53,513 nucleotides of DNA from Bacteroidota bacterium (GTDB taxonomy: Bacteria > Bacteroidota > Ignavibacteria > Kryptoniales > JAKASW01). The stretch lies in assembly GCA_021811615.1 (NCBI GenBank), contig JAJZNW010000088.1, positions 1 through 53,513 on the forward strand, read 5' to 3'. The position numbers and the translations under genes were made by a program. A model generated the notes under the pieces. That model made no database searches and was not told where the DNA came from. It saw only the letters and a list, made by a program, of their open reading frames with translations. Within the stretch, counting starts at the first letter, position 1; every line of letters starts with the position of its first letter. Positions 25,500-34,548 of the stretch are shown one piece after another.

Positions 25500-28472
25500 T
25501 CATAACGCGTATCTTATCCCGAGATAAGTCGTAAATCCATAATACTGTTCGGACGTGAATCCATTTATGGCGTTTTCTGCAGAGATGTTCGCTTCGCTGT
25601 TCAGGTTCTCGCCGTCAAGATAAATCTGGAATCCCCTCCATGGCAGCATCTGGGTCACTTGCGCATCCAGCCTGAGATATCCTTGCGTGTATGCATCCTG
25701 GGAGGTGTAGGTTCCTACGGCGATGAGGAAGCTTCCCGTGTATTGTAACGAGACCCTTGCCGAGAAGCCCTTGTATTCATAGCCCAGGTAGGTGTTCAGA
25801 ATGGTATTGGGCTGATCGATCAGTCTCGCGGCCCTGCTGCTATCGTGAAGTACCGTTACTCCTCTCGCCACGGGCACACTCGTGATAACCGGGTACCGCG
25901 CAACTGAATTTAGAGTTGTAAAATTCGCACCCAGTACGATTCCGTTAAGGAATCCGGGCAAATACCAGAGCCTTGTCTGGTAAGACAATGAGATGCCCTT
26001 GATATAGGCATTGTATGGACTGTTGATGTTAGTGCCAAGAGACATGCCGCTTGGAAGAGCCGGCTGCGTAAATTGGCCGAGTGTATCAAAACCCTCGGCG
26101 ACCAGATTCGGCGGGAGGGTCTGGTAGAGCTGATAATACACGCCATAGTCGAAATGAGCCACCGTCTTGTAGAACGCGTCCACAGAGAACAGTCCAATAG
26201 TGTTGCTGTGCACATCGAACGAGATATCCTCGTTATACGACTTGGGGGGCCTGAGGTTCGGATTGCCGCCTATCACAGTGCTGTACTGTGAGTAGTAGTG
26301 CGGGTTAGTTTCGTTATAGTTAGGCCGCGCTATGGTCTGACTGTAAGCAGCGCGCAAATCCAGCCAATCGTTGACCGTGTACTTTCCTTCTACCATTGGA
26401 AGCAGGAACATGTTCCGGGTATCGGACGACACTGCATAACTGAGCTGGTTAACCGGGTTGTTAGAGACGTTGAGGTTAAAGACATCGTAGTGAGAGTAGT
26501 CCGCTTCGTATCGCGCACCGCCTACTACGTCCAATTGCGGGCCAATGTTCAGGTTAGCCATCAGATATCCGGCGTAGTACCTTTCGATGTAGGAGTATTT
26601 GTTAGGATACCAATAGTCGGGGCCATTCGCCCAGCCTCCGTTCACAGTACCTGACCAGCCCGCAGAATTTTTCGGGTATGTGGCGTTTATGTAGTTTGCT
26701 ATCGAAGTGAGCAACGCAGCCTGAGGGACCCAGTACATTGCTCCGAACCGATTGTTCAGAAAGCTGGCGTACAATTTTGAATCCGTGCTCGTGAACAAGT
26801 TGCCGGGAAATTCTCCGGTACCTTTATAGTACTGGAGATTGAACCTCGAGGCGATCGAATCAACTGCCGCCGTGTTGTTGACAAGTCCTGCTACCGGGTT
26901 TATGAAAGGGTTGTCGCTGGCGTTATTGCGGTAATTATACCTCCATTCGCCACCGAACTTGAAGTAGCCCGACACCGCCGAGGCAACGCTTACCGGCACC
27001 TTGATGTCGAGCCTGAGTTGCTGATCGTTCTCATGGTAGACACTCGAGGTGAGGTTCATGTTGTTCAGATAAGTGGTTGTTGCGCCACCGGCATTTTCGA
27101 ATATGATATTGTTGGTGAGGTTCTGGGGAGGCTCGTTGATAGGCGCCACTCCTGATATACCGGCCGTCTGGCCGAAATTGAAGCTCGGCTGATTTGGGTT
27201 TGAATTAAGAGAGTAAGTGTTTGCCGCCTGCAGGCTCAGGGAGAACAATCCGAAATCGTTAACCCAGTGAAGGGTGTTCAAAGCAAGGTCCTGCGTATTG
27301 TTGAACCCCGTGAAATTGAACTGTAGGCTCTTGCTGCCGTAATTGAGCGTTTCGGTATAATCCTCGCCACCGGAATTGAACCTGCTGAACATGTTGGTAG
27401 AAGTGATCGCGCCGTGCGGCAGCGTATAATCAAGTATCAGGTTCGCTCCGTACCTCCGTCTCTGCTCGATGTGGCGGTCAAGCGTCACATCGTCCACTTG
27501 AACCGGCTCGAATCCGTTAGGCAGGACGTTAGCGCTCACCTGGTTGTACACCGCACTCATGTTGTCGGCATTTGCACTGTAGTTTTCCGCATTGACGAGG
27601 GCGTAAACTCCGAGAACGTTATTGAAGAACCGGTCACTCGCCGATGCAACTGCCTTGTAGTTGCCGTACGTTGCGTTTTTCGATACATATCCGGACTGCC
27701 ACATCAGGTTCGAGTGAAAGCCCTTCGGCGCCTGGGCCAGTTCCAGATTCACGTATCCGCCGATCGCATCAGCGTCCATATCCGGCGTCAGCGTTTTGTA
27801 AACCTGAATAGATTTCAGCATATAGGGCGATATTGACGACAGGGAAATCGCCCTGCTCCCACCCTGGGAAGCCAGCGGAACGTTGCTGATGGCTACTTCA
27901 TTATATTGTGGTTGAATCCCTCTTATGGTTATCTGGTCGGCTTCACCGTTGCTTCTTTGTATCGAAACGCCTGCCAATTTGCCGATCGCGGAAGCCGCGT
28001 TGGTTTCCGGCAAAGCTTGTATCTTCGCCGCCGAAACCACACTTACAATCTTGTCCGATGACAATTCCTGGTTGATTGCCTGAAGCTGACCTTCCGCCTG
28101 GCCTGTCACGACAACGGTTTTTCCCACCACAGCAGTCGCAGTGAGACCGACATTCTCGATCACAGTCTCATTCTCTTTGACATCCACAACCCCTTTGAAG
28201 GTTGTGTATCCAACATACGACACCACAAGCGTCTGTTCGCCGGAAGGGGCGTCATGAATTATATAGTTCCCGTCCAGATCCGTCGATGCGCCAATGCTGG
28301 TCCCTTTCACGAACACGGTGGCTCCTGGCAAAGCCGACTTGGTCTTTTTGTCGAAGATCTTTCCTTTCAATGTTCCTGTACCGGCCGCAAAAGCAGTTTG
28401 CACGGCAAGAAGAAAGGCGAAGCTTGAAATCGCCACTGCCTTCAATAGCAGTTGTGTGTAATCCTTAACCAT
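25500..28472 (-). CDS. SusC-like TonB-dependent receptor 2
   Basis: A 990-residue outer-membrane receptor built like receptor 1: signal peptide ending AFAAG, carboxypeptidase-regulatory domain (LKGKIFDKKTKSALPGATV, about 32-110), plug (about 125-250, with LPETNAASAIGKLAGVSI, ITIRGIQPQYNEVAI and IGGYVNLEL) and a beta-barrel ending GIRYAL. The plug motif TLTPDMDADAIGG is nearly identical to receptor 1 (VLTPDMDANALGG), while the barrels differ, which suggests different cargo. ATG is preceded by AGGGAGAATTC. It is the first certain gene downstream of the promoter at 30596-30624, but with a leader of about 2.1 kb. Confidence 0.93.
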   Translation of the reverse strand: MVKDYTQLLLKAVAISSFAFLLAVQTAFAAGTGTLKGKIFDKKTKSALPGATVFVKGTSIGASTDLDGNYIIHDAPSGEQTLVVSYVGYTTFKGVVDVKENETVIENVGLTATAVVGKTVVVTGQAEGQLQAINQELSSDKIVSVVSAAKIQALPETNAASAIGKLAGVSIQRSNGEADQITIRGIQPQYNEVAISNVPLASQGGSRAISLSSISPYMLKSIQVYKTLTPDMDADAIGGYVNLELAQAPKGFHSNLMWQSGYVSKNATYGNYKAVASASDRFFNNVLGVYALVNAENYSANADNMSAVYNQVSANVLPNGFEPVQVDDVTLDRHIEQRRRYGANLILDYTLPHGAITSTNMFSRFNSGGEDYTETLNYGSKSLQFNFTGFNNTQDLALNTLHWVNDFGLFSLSLQAANTYSLNSNPNQPSFNFGQTAGISGVAPINEPPQNLTNNIIFENAGGATTTYLNNMNLTSSVYHENDQQLRLDIKVPVSVASAVSGYFKFGGEWRYNYRNNASDNPFINPVAGLVNNTAAVDSIASRFNLQYYKGTGEFPGNLFTSTDSKLYASFLNNRFGAMYWVPQAALLTSIANYINATYPKNSAGWSGTVNGGWANGPDYWYPNKYSYIERYYAGYLMANLNIGPQLDVVGGARYEADYSHYDVFNLNVSNNPVNQLSYAVSSDTRNMFLLPMVEGKYTVNDWLDLRAAYSQTIARPNYNETNPHYYSQYSTVIGGNPNLRPPKSYNEDISFDVHSNTIGLFSVDAFYKTVAHFDYGVYYQLYQTLPPNLVAEGFDTLGQFTQPALPSGMSLGTNINSPYNAYIKGISLSYQTRLWYLPGFLNGIVLGANFTTLNSVARYPVITSVPVARGVTVLHDSSRAARLIDQPNTILNTYLGYEYKGFSARVSLQYTGSFLIAVGTYTSQDAYTQGYLRLDAQVTQMLPWRGFQIYLDGENLNSEANISAENAINGFTSEQYYGFTTYLGIRYAL

Positions 28473-29129
28473 GAATTCTCCCTATCTTTGAGTTAAATGT
28501 ACTGATCTACGCAGCGCGTTCGATTTTTGTCCTTTACTCGGATGGGCATTAGAAGACAGCGGGCCCTTGAAATACAGTACGGGTACAAAACTACATCCTT
28601 GTATTGATCTGCTGGGTTTATTTGCGTGGAATTGAATTATTCGCCCCCCTCGCTCGAGTGATGCATTTCTGTGAATGACGACGAGGCTGGATGTAATAAC
28701 GGGAGCAATGTCCGTTCGGACACCTTCTTCTCGAGCGCGAACGAGGGGTCGGAAAAATGACAGGCGAGCGGGGCCCCGCCAAGATTCATTGTGATGGCGG
28801 TGTCGCGCCGTATGAAAGTGCGTATTGTAGTTCGAAGGCCCGACCGGGGCGCTCAAACTAATCAGTAAAGGTCGGCTGCTTTCTTTCTCCGATGTTGTCA
28901 TGGTGCTTCTGCCTGTTGACATTTCTGGTTACTTGGTGTTCGGTGGTTCTCCGATTGAAATACATTACGAGATTATTTGTAGTGCTCGAATTTGAACTCG
29001 ATTTTATTTGGAGAGCTATGTTCATCGCTCGCATGTCCAAGTAGGGTTCCTGTTTGATCCCAATCCTGTCGGTTGGGTAAATACCGCCCGTTTTTCACGG
29101 CGGCACCTACCGATTCGCATGATCATTCT
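28473..29129. other. Leader segment upstream of receptor 2, no gene seen
   Basis: A 657-base stretch between a possible small gene (29130-29531) and receptor 2. Frames on both strands are short and of random composition. I see no promoter matching the sigma70 pattern and no tandem repeats. Confidence 0.45.
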
Positions 29130-29531
29130 TCACACCAGTAATCTGTGGCTTAAACATTCTGTAAATAAAAAGAGTATTGACGCCGGCGGAAGAGAGAGGA
29201 AATACCATTCCCCCTTCGGTATGTTCATCGCGTAGGATTCATTCTCTTCCCACATGTAATTCGTCTTGTCCTCGGCAGAAATGTCGATCCTAAGGCTGTG
29301 GGGAAAATTCTCTCCGCCCGGAATGAACACGCAGTAAATGATCATCCATGCTCCGTTCGTCGAAACTTTTAACAGGCCGACGGTTCCGTGCTGTTGTCCG
29401 TGGGCATAACTGCCGGCCACAAAGTCGACACATTCAGTGTCGACGGGAGAGTTGAAGTTGGCTATCACCTTTGCACTCACCAGACGGGCCGCTATGAGAG
29501 GTCCTCTCGGGGATAGTAATAACTTTTTCAT
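29130..29531 (-). CDS. Small protein of unknown function in the receptor 2 leader
   Basis: A 133-residue frame starting at an ATG two bases after AGGAG (a short spacing) with a plausible basic start, MKKLLLSPRG. Residues 15-115 look like a compact beta-rich domain (VDTECVDFVAGSYAHG, GTVGLLKVSTNGAWMIIYCVFI, LRIDISAEDKTNYMWEENESYAM) with well spaced Trp and Tyr. The end is hydrophobic (YFLSLPPASILFLF). I do not recognise a family. It sits between the promoter at 30596-30624 and receptor 2, so it would be co-transcribed with them. It could be a genuine small gene or a remnant of a larger one. Confidence 0.45.
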   Translation of the reverse strand: MKKLLLSPRGPLIAARLVSAKVIANFNSPVDTECVDFVAGSYAHGQQHGTVGLLKVSTNGAWMIIYCVFIPGGENFPHSLRIDISAEDKTNYMWEENESYAMNIPKGEWYFLSLPPASILFLFTECLSHRLLV

Positions 29532-30566
29532 CTCTCCTCGACTTCTTTTGTGAATAAAATCCATCCCGCCTGGCCGTGGGGTGCGCAGGCGGGACTGACC
29601 TTTAGGAGAAGCAACTCCTATTGCCAAAAACTCTTTGTGTTTCATATGCGCCGCGCGAGGGAACTCGCTCAAAATGGATACCGGAATCCCGCTTAACTAC
29701 CCCCGCCGGCCCGGATCGAATTCCCCGCAGAGCTTCGAAAGAATCGGACTCACCCGGATTCAGCATCACCCTTGGATGGCGGAAATCTTCGGCAAACGGA
29801 GAAACCGATCCGGGAAATCGTGAGGAATCGGTGAGATTGAATCTCAACAGCTTTCTTAAGCAAGAGGCTCGCACTAAAAAACTCGGGGGTGGATCTGAAG
29901 TCCGTAATCGGTTCGGCAGTGTTCCTGTAGACGCCGACAAGTTCTTCCGTTTCACAGTAAATGGTGCTCTCTTCCTTCTTACTACAATCGAATTCGGCTC
30001 CTCGGCGGAAGCTCTCGATCCTGCAAGCACTCTCTCAAGTACCGGTAATCACACCAAGGGTGTGGCGGCGCTAGATAACAGCGACACCAGCGCCGATCGG
30101 CGGTCCGAACGACAGGTCTCTTCTTGAGGGATTTGTGATCCAGGATGGGCGGAGATGCGGTCATCAAGACTCGACTCGATTTTGTCCGAACGTAGACCGA
30201 GAATCGAATCCCAGCAGCATCTTTCACCATTTTTGAGCCCGGTGTTCACTCCGTGTGGACACCGTCTCGGGGCCTCGCCACTGAGGCTCGCAGGCGATAT
30301 TTCCCCGATACCGTACATCCGAAGTTCTCCTCCTTCGATGATAGATTGGTTCGACAAGTTAGCATCAAGCATCACACGTGCCCATGCTACGTACCTTCTC
30401 CTAAAAGGTCTCCACGCCGCGACCACAGGCGGCTCTCCGAATCCAACTTCACCTCCGCCGCGTATCGATCCACGCAACGTAAAAGCGATTCTCACTGAAA
30501 CCAGTACTCATCAGCCAGACAACTCAATCTCCCATGAAGATCAGGTGCGGGAGCAGATCATCAAAC
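29532..30566. other. Upstream part of the receptor 2 leader, probable gene debris
   Basis: About 1 kb follows the operator. Three minus-strand frames show stretches that look protein-derived, for example SNQSIIEGGELRMYGIG (30049-30495) and, in a different frame, VKDAAGIRFSVYVRTKSSR, which resembles the KGIRFxVxGDGxxYR pattern of glycanase-associated beta-sandwich domains. Frames change repeatedly, as expected of a decayed secreted glycanase gene. The sequence also ends beside a hairpin (29564-29594). A regulatory RNA cannot be excluded. Confidence 0.4.
29564..29594. repeat. GC-rich hairpin in receptor 2 leader
   Basis: TCCCGCCTG and CAGGCGGGA are perfect nine-base arms with a 13-base loop. 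It is preceded on the minus strand by CTTCTCC, like the ends of intact sorting-domain genes, and mirrors the hairpin at 22565-22599 in the other receptor leader. Confidence 0.5.
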
Positions 30567-30592
30567 AACGTTTCAGAGCTATTTGAACCGAT
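30567..30592 (-). promoter_or_regulatory. Operator 2: inverted repeat overlapping the start of transcription
   Basis: On the minus strand ATCGGTTCA - 8 bases - TGAAACGTT. Sixteen of the 18 half-site bases match operator 1 at 23249-23274, and the distance to the -10 box (three bases) is identical. The eight-base spacers differ, so it is the half-sites that are conserved. Confidence 0.68.
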
Positions 30593-30595
30593 TCA

Positions 30596-30624
30596 ATTAT
30601 ATCAAGAATTTCTTTGAATGTCAA
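30596..30624 (-). promoter_or_regulatory. Consensus sigma70 promoter of receptor operon 2
   Basis: TTGACA (30624-30619), a 17-base spacer and TATAAT (30601-30596) match the sigma70 consensus at all 12 positions. It reads toward receptor 2. A promoter this strong next to an operator implies tight repression in the absence of inducer. Confidence 0.78.
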
Positions 30625-30893
30625 GTGAAAATATTCTCAGGCGATGGAGGTTTCATGGTAATGATTCTCTCAAGCGGGATTGAAACCAAAGCCGGACTAT
30701 GTGATTCCTCAGAGCCCCGGGTTGTCCCCTTTTGTCTTCAACACGAAGTTGCGCAGAGTCCGCGCCACCGAAGGCGCGGGCTAAGCATGCACAGCTGTGT
30801 GAAACAGCATCGCCTGAACGGCCGGGACAATCCGGCGCTGAGACATTTGGGTGCGAATCCCACCATCCGCACCCGACGTCGATCGCCGCGGAC
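30625..30893. other. Intergenic stretch after GH10, with tRNA-like debris
   Basis: No gene is supported. On the plus strand, 30848-30862 reads TGGG-TGCGAAT-CCCA, a T-arm-like hairpin followed by ACCATCCGCACC, similar to a tRNA 3' end. A GCCGG-GACAAT-CCGGC stem lies about 25 bases before it. The arms do not assemble into a full cloverleaf. Confidence 0.35.
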
Positions 30894-31880
30894 TTATTTC
30901 GTGTCGTGCGACGAAGCGACATACTCTTGCATCCACTTCAAAGCGGGCCTCTCGGTGCCGTTCTTCCTCACAAGGTAAGAGTCCTTTCTCCAGATGATTC
31001 CCTGGATGTAACCCCAAAGCGTGATACCCTTGACCGCAGGATTCGTCCAGAATAACGGAAACTGCTTCTTGTATATCGCGAGCTGAGCGGCATCGTTCGA
31101 CTCGTTCACGTCATACTCTGAGATGTAAATAGGGAGTCCCGTCTTTGCCAGAAGATTGAGGTTGGACTCGATGGTGTCCGGGCTGACCTTCTCCATGAAA
31201 TGACCCTGGCAGCCGATGCCATCGATCAGGTGCCGCTCTTTGAGTAAGTCGATGATGCGGATAAACTTCTCCGTCATTTTCCGGCTACGAAGAATGTTAT
31301 ACTCGTTGAGGAGGAGCTTCGAGTGCGGAAATGCTTTCCTTGCACGCTCGTATGTCCATATCACCCAATCCCAGCCCGTCTTTCCGTCTCCGCCCAGTGC
31401 GTTCTTGTAAACCGGCGGGTGCTGGATCGGCTCGTTCACCACATCGACCATCGCAGATTTCGGATATCTTTCTCCCGCCTCGCGTATCCAGAGCTCGACC
31501 ATCTCCTTCTGTTTGGCCGGCGGAAGGCCGGCAATCCACGTCGGCTGCTGGTGACCCCAGACAAGGTTGTGGAACTTGAACGGGAAATGGTGTTCGAGGG
31601 CATAATCGTAAATCGAATCGAGCGGCGCCCAACGCCACTTTGCCGGATTCTCACTGACGGCAACGTTCCCCCACTTCCCAGCATTCTCCGGGGTGACCTG
31701 GTCCCAATATTTCGCGAAGTCGGCCGGGATGTACGATCCGATCACGTTGCCGATGAATTTGGATTGGCCTTTTGCTATCTGCGAGAAAGCCCCCGGCGAT
31801 GAAAACAACACAATCATGACAGCGAGACTGCCTATGAGTCCAACGATGGTAAGTCTATTATCCTTTCCATTGGATAACAT
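30894..31880 (-). CDS. GH10 endo-1,4-beta-xylanase without sorting domain
   Basis: A 328-residue xylanase. The start at 31880 follows AAGGA by seven bases. A hydrophobic export signal or anchor lies at residues 10-34. GH10 motifs are clear: KFHNLVWGHQQPTW, VVNEPI with acid/base Glu150, and YISEYD with nucleophile Glu255. The TPENAGKW motif near residue 63 is also typical. It cuts internal xylan bonds. Unlike the paralogue at 47795-49372 it has neither a fibronectin domain nor a T9SS sorting domain, so it should act in the periplasm, or anchored, on imported oligosaccharides. A weak relative of the 44-bp element (see 34495-34538) lies around 31976-32018, about 100 bases upstream. Confidence 0.93.
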   Translation of the reverse strand: MLSNGKDNRLTIVGLIGSLAVMIVLFSSPGAFSQIAKGQSKFIGNVIGSYIPADFAKYWDQVTPENAGKWGNVAVSENPAKWRWAPLDSIYDYALEHHFPFKFHNLVWGHQQPTWIAGLPPAKQKEMVELWIREAGERYPKSAMVDVVNEPIQHPPVYKNALGGDGKTGWDWVIWTYERARKAFPHSKLLLNEYNILRSRKMTEKFIRIIDLLKERHLIDGIGCQGHFMEKVSPDTIESNLNLLAKTGLPIYISEYDVNESNDAAQLAIYKKQFPLFWTNPAVKGITLWGYIQGIIWRKDSYLVRKNGTERPALKWMQEYVASSHDTK

Positions 31881-32076
31881 TTGTTCTTCCTTCTGGCTTG
31901 TTGAATGCATCTCTCACTGAATTTTCGTCGATCTTGGATAATCGGGCAGAGAGTTTGCCCTTTTACTGAAGTTACAATGTGAGAGCCGACAAGTACAACG
32001 TGATGCGAATTGTGCGGATTTGATTTTACATCCGGAACATCCGTACCGGCGGTTCAACCTGATCGTGTTACCGGGA

Positions 32077-34356
32077 TTACTTAATCAATATCATTTTATG
32101 AGTAAGGAGCTTCCCGCCGGCATCGAGCCTGTAGAAATAGACGCCGCTCGCGAACCTCGCGCCGTTGAATTGGACCTCATAATTTCCCGGCTGTTCCACC
32201 TTGTCCACAAGAGTTGCTACTCTTCTTCCCAGCACATCATATACTTTCAGAGTGACCAATCCGGCGTTCGCAATCCGAAATCCTATATTCGTAGTCGGGT
32301 TGAACGGGTTCGGATAGTTTTGGAGAAGCTCGAACTGGCGCGGCAGCTGAGCCGTTTGAAGCACGGGGGTGGCCCCAGCGTGCGAGCTGTCTATGAAATT
32401 CAGCCATTGGACCTGGTATAGACTGCCGGAACCGCTCCCCGTAAATTTCAGGTAGACGTCATGGCTGCCGGACACCGGTGCGAGCACGGGAGCGGTGAAG
32501 GTGCGGAAGTTGGTAGAGCTTCCGGTATTTGTGATATTGCAGTCTGCGATTTTCCTTCCGGTATCGAGTGAATCGAGCCACACTTCGATCGTCCCGCCGG
32601 TAGAGGCGCATGAAGCCGAGATCTGAACCGAATCCGGCTGCATCGGGTATTCGGTGGAATCTCCGAACTCCACTCCCGCGTACATTGCCCAGTCACCGTT
32701 GACGATGTTGGTGAGCGAAACAACTCCGTTGATATCCGGCCTGGATATGCCGGTGCCGTACTGGTTGGCGGGACTGTTGGCAAGTATGGGCGTGTAGGCG
32801 TCGCGATAGATGTAAAAATCGAACTGAGCCATGCTTCCCTGCACGAACAGACCCTGACGGTTACCCGTCCATGAGTTATAATTGGGCTGAAGGCCGTCCA
32901 TGTCCGCCACGTTGACGGTGTTGCCCACCTTGATCCAGTTGTACCCGTTCAGGCTGCAATATCCGGTCAAAGTATGCGCGACGCGAACCAGTTTCAGCCA
33001 CAGCGTAGTGTCGGTCGCGGTCGCCGGGCTTTTCACCGTGTAGTATGTGGACTCGTAGCTGAACGCAACGATTTTGTTCCCGGCGCTGTCTACGGAGGAA
33101 TACAGTTTAGCGAAGATGGTTTCATTGCCGTTGAAGACCCACAGTCCCGCCTCGTCGCCGGTGGATTGAGGATTGAAGTCCATCCTCGTCATCACCGAGT
33201 AGTTATGTTCCGCGTCGTTTTTGATCACGGTGTTGTACTCTTTCCCTCTCGGCCAGAGAGTGAGCCATCCCGGACGGGCGGTGAGTGAATAAGTATTGGA
33301 GGCAGTGTACCCGAGGAACGACCATTCGGGATTGAGCGTGCCAGAGTCGAAGAAATCTGAATGCGGAACCATCCAAGGTATGCCGCTGCTCGGGAGGTCG
33401 GGTGCGGTCATCGGGGAATTGTCGGGGTAGTGTGCCGTCGGGATGCCGGCGGAGTTGTAAGTAACCTGGCACAGCTGTCCCTGCCGTCCCTGTCCCCACC
33501 ACTCGTTGTTGTTCGCGGTCTCCCAACCGGGGGTGAGCACCCAGTAAGTACTGTCTCCACCCGAGACGACAGCGGAGCAATGGTTGGGTGTAACGAACAA
33601 CGAATTGTTAGCGGAGGGACCGAAGAGAGGGACGGGTTTCGACCACGCGGACGAGTCGGCTGTGAGAGTATCGCTCCTCATGACCCATTCCCCGCCATAG
33701 ACGTTACCGGCGAAGGCGTAGTAGTAGTAGCCGTCGTGTTTCCACATAACCGGACCTTCGGCCCAGCTGTACGGATAGGAAGGAGAGGGATTCAGCCAGG
33801 TCATATTCAGGACTTGTCCGGAGGGCTGACCGTTGTTTCCCAGTTGAACGATCCAGTTGTTGACCTGTCCGTTCTTCACCAGGAGGTACCATGTGCTGTC
33901 GTTGTCGACGAATATCGAATTGTCATAGCCGAGGCCGGGGACGCCCGAAGGGGTATTGATCAATGTCGGTGTAGACCACGGGCCGGTGACGCTGTCTGCG
34001 GTGACGAAATACATCTGGAAATTCCGCGCGAAGAAGTCCCACCACTTATTCTGGTAGAACTCGACCTGTCCTCCCCAGCATCCTCCCGCAGGGGCGTCGC
34101 CATATCCCGACCATGATGCGCTGACGGGTTGGGCGATGGCCTCCCAGTGTACAAGGTCGGTAGAGTAGTAGATCACGGGGGTGGGATTGAAGGAGGAGCC
34201 GGTAGTATAATAGCCGTTGCCGATTTTGGTAACCGTGCAGTCGGCGTGGTCTCCGGGGATGACTGGGTTCATGTAAGTCTTGAAGGAAAGCGACTGCCCG
34301 AATGCTGCGACCGCGATGAGGAGACTAATAGCGATTTCCGTGATCAGAGTTTTCAT
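32077..34356 (-). CDS. GH43 arabinofuranosidase/xylosidase with carbohydrate-binding module, T9SS-sorted
   Basis: A 759-residue secreted enzyme with signal peptide ending AAFGQ. The five-bladed propeller of GH43 covers about residues 25-330 with the three acids Asp39 (DHADCTV), Asp145 (LGYDNSIF) and Glu200 (YSWAEGPVMW). A concanavalin-like GH43 C-terminal domain follows (about 345-530, from FFDSGTLNPEWSFLG). Next is a CBM6-like module (about 555-660: MYAGVEFGD, GTIEVWLDSLDTGRKIAD, HDVYLKFTG), which binds xylan chains. It ends in a sorting domain ([14 protein letters not shown]). It probably removes arabinose or xylose from xylan at the cell surface. The conserved 44-bp element lies 139 bases upstream of its start. 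Confidence 0.9.
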   Translation of the reverse strand: MKTLITEIAISLLIAVAAFGQSLSFKTYMNPVIPGDHADCTVTKIGNGYYTTGSSFNPTPVIYYSTDLVHWEAIAQPVSASWSGYGDAPAGGCWGGQVEFYQNKWWDFFARNFQMYFVTADSVTGPWSTPTLINTPSGVPGLGYDNSIFVDNDSTWYLLVKNGQVNNWIVQLGNNGQPSGQVLNMTWLNPSPSYPYSWAEGPVMWKHDGYYYYAFAGNVYGGEWVMRSDTLTADSSAWSKPVPLFGPSANNSLFVTPNHCSAVVSGGDSTYWVLTPGWETANNNEWWGQGRQGQLCQVTYNSAGIPTAHYPDNSPMTAPDLPSSGIPWMVPHSDFFDSGTLNPEWSFLGYTASNTYSLTARPGWLTLWPRGKEYNTVIKNDAEHNYSVMTRMDFNPQSTGDEAGLWVFNGNETIFAKLYSSVDSAGNKIVAFSYESTYYTVKSPATATDTTLWLKLVRVAHTLTGYCSLNGYNWIKVGNTVNVADMDGLQPNYNSWTGNRQGLFVQGSMAQFDFYIYRDAYTPILANSPANQYGTGISRPDINGVVSLTNIVNGDWAMYAGVEFGDSTEYPMQPDSVQISASCASTGGTIEVWLDSLDTGRKIADCNITNTGSSTNFRTFTAPVLAPVSGSHDVYLKFTGSGSGSLYQVQWLNFIDSSHAGATPVLQTAQLPRQFELLQNYPNPFNPTTNIGFRIANAGLVTLKVYDVLGRRVATLVDKVEQPGNYEVQFNGARFASGVYFYRLDAGGKLLTHKMILIK

Positions 34357-34494
34357 TTCGACCTCACAATACCTGGACTGAATGACAAGGACAAAATTCC
34401 GCCGATTACTCCCGGCCGCGACTCATGCCCCGTCGAGGAAGCGGCCAGGAGATTCAATCGTATCTGGAATAACAAATTAGGCTCGGGGGGAAAA

Positions 34495-34538
34495 AATGAA
34501 AGCCACTTTGTATAAATGAATCACCAGAATGCGCAAGC
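34495..34538. promoter_or_regulatory. Conserved 44-bp element upstream of GH43, candidate XylR operator (copy 1)
   Basis: This 44-base sequence matches 43262-43305 at 36 positions, with blocks AATGAAAGCCAC, TTGT and TTCACCAGA/ATCACCAGA then TGCGCAAGC. Read on the minus strand it contains two direct TTCATT half-sites 20 bases apart and a TTGCGC that could serve as -35. Direct repeats two helical turns apart are typical of AraC-family operators, and a XylR-type gene ends only 10 bases away. Confidence 0.6.
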
Positions 34539-34548
34539 GGGAGATACT

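Noticed and set aside
17343-28472. SusD homologue next to the SusC-like receptors
   Set aside because: Neither partner has the lipoprotein signal or the helical TPR-like fold of SusD. Both have Sec signal peptides, beta-helix repeats and T9SS tails.
29621-30127. Plus-strand frame of 168 codons
   Set aside because: Composition is random (Ser/Arg/Glu-rich), it has no motifs, and the minus-strand frames opposite look like debris of a real gene.
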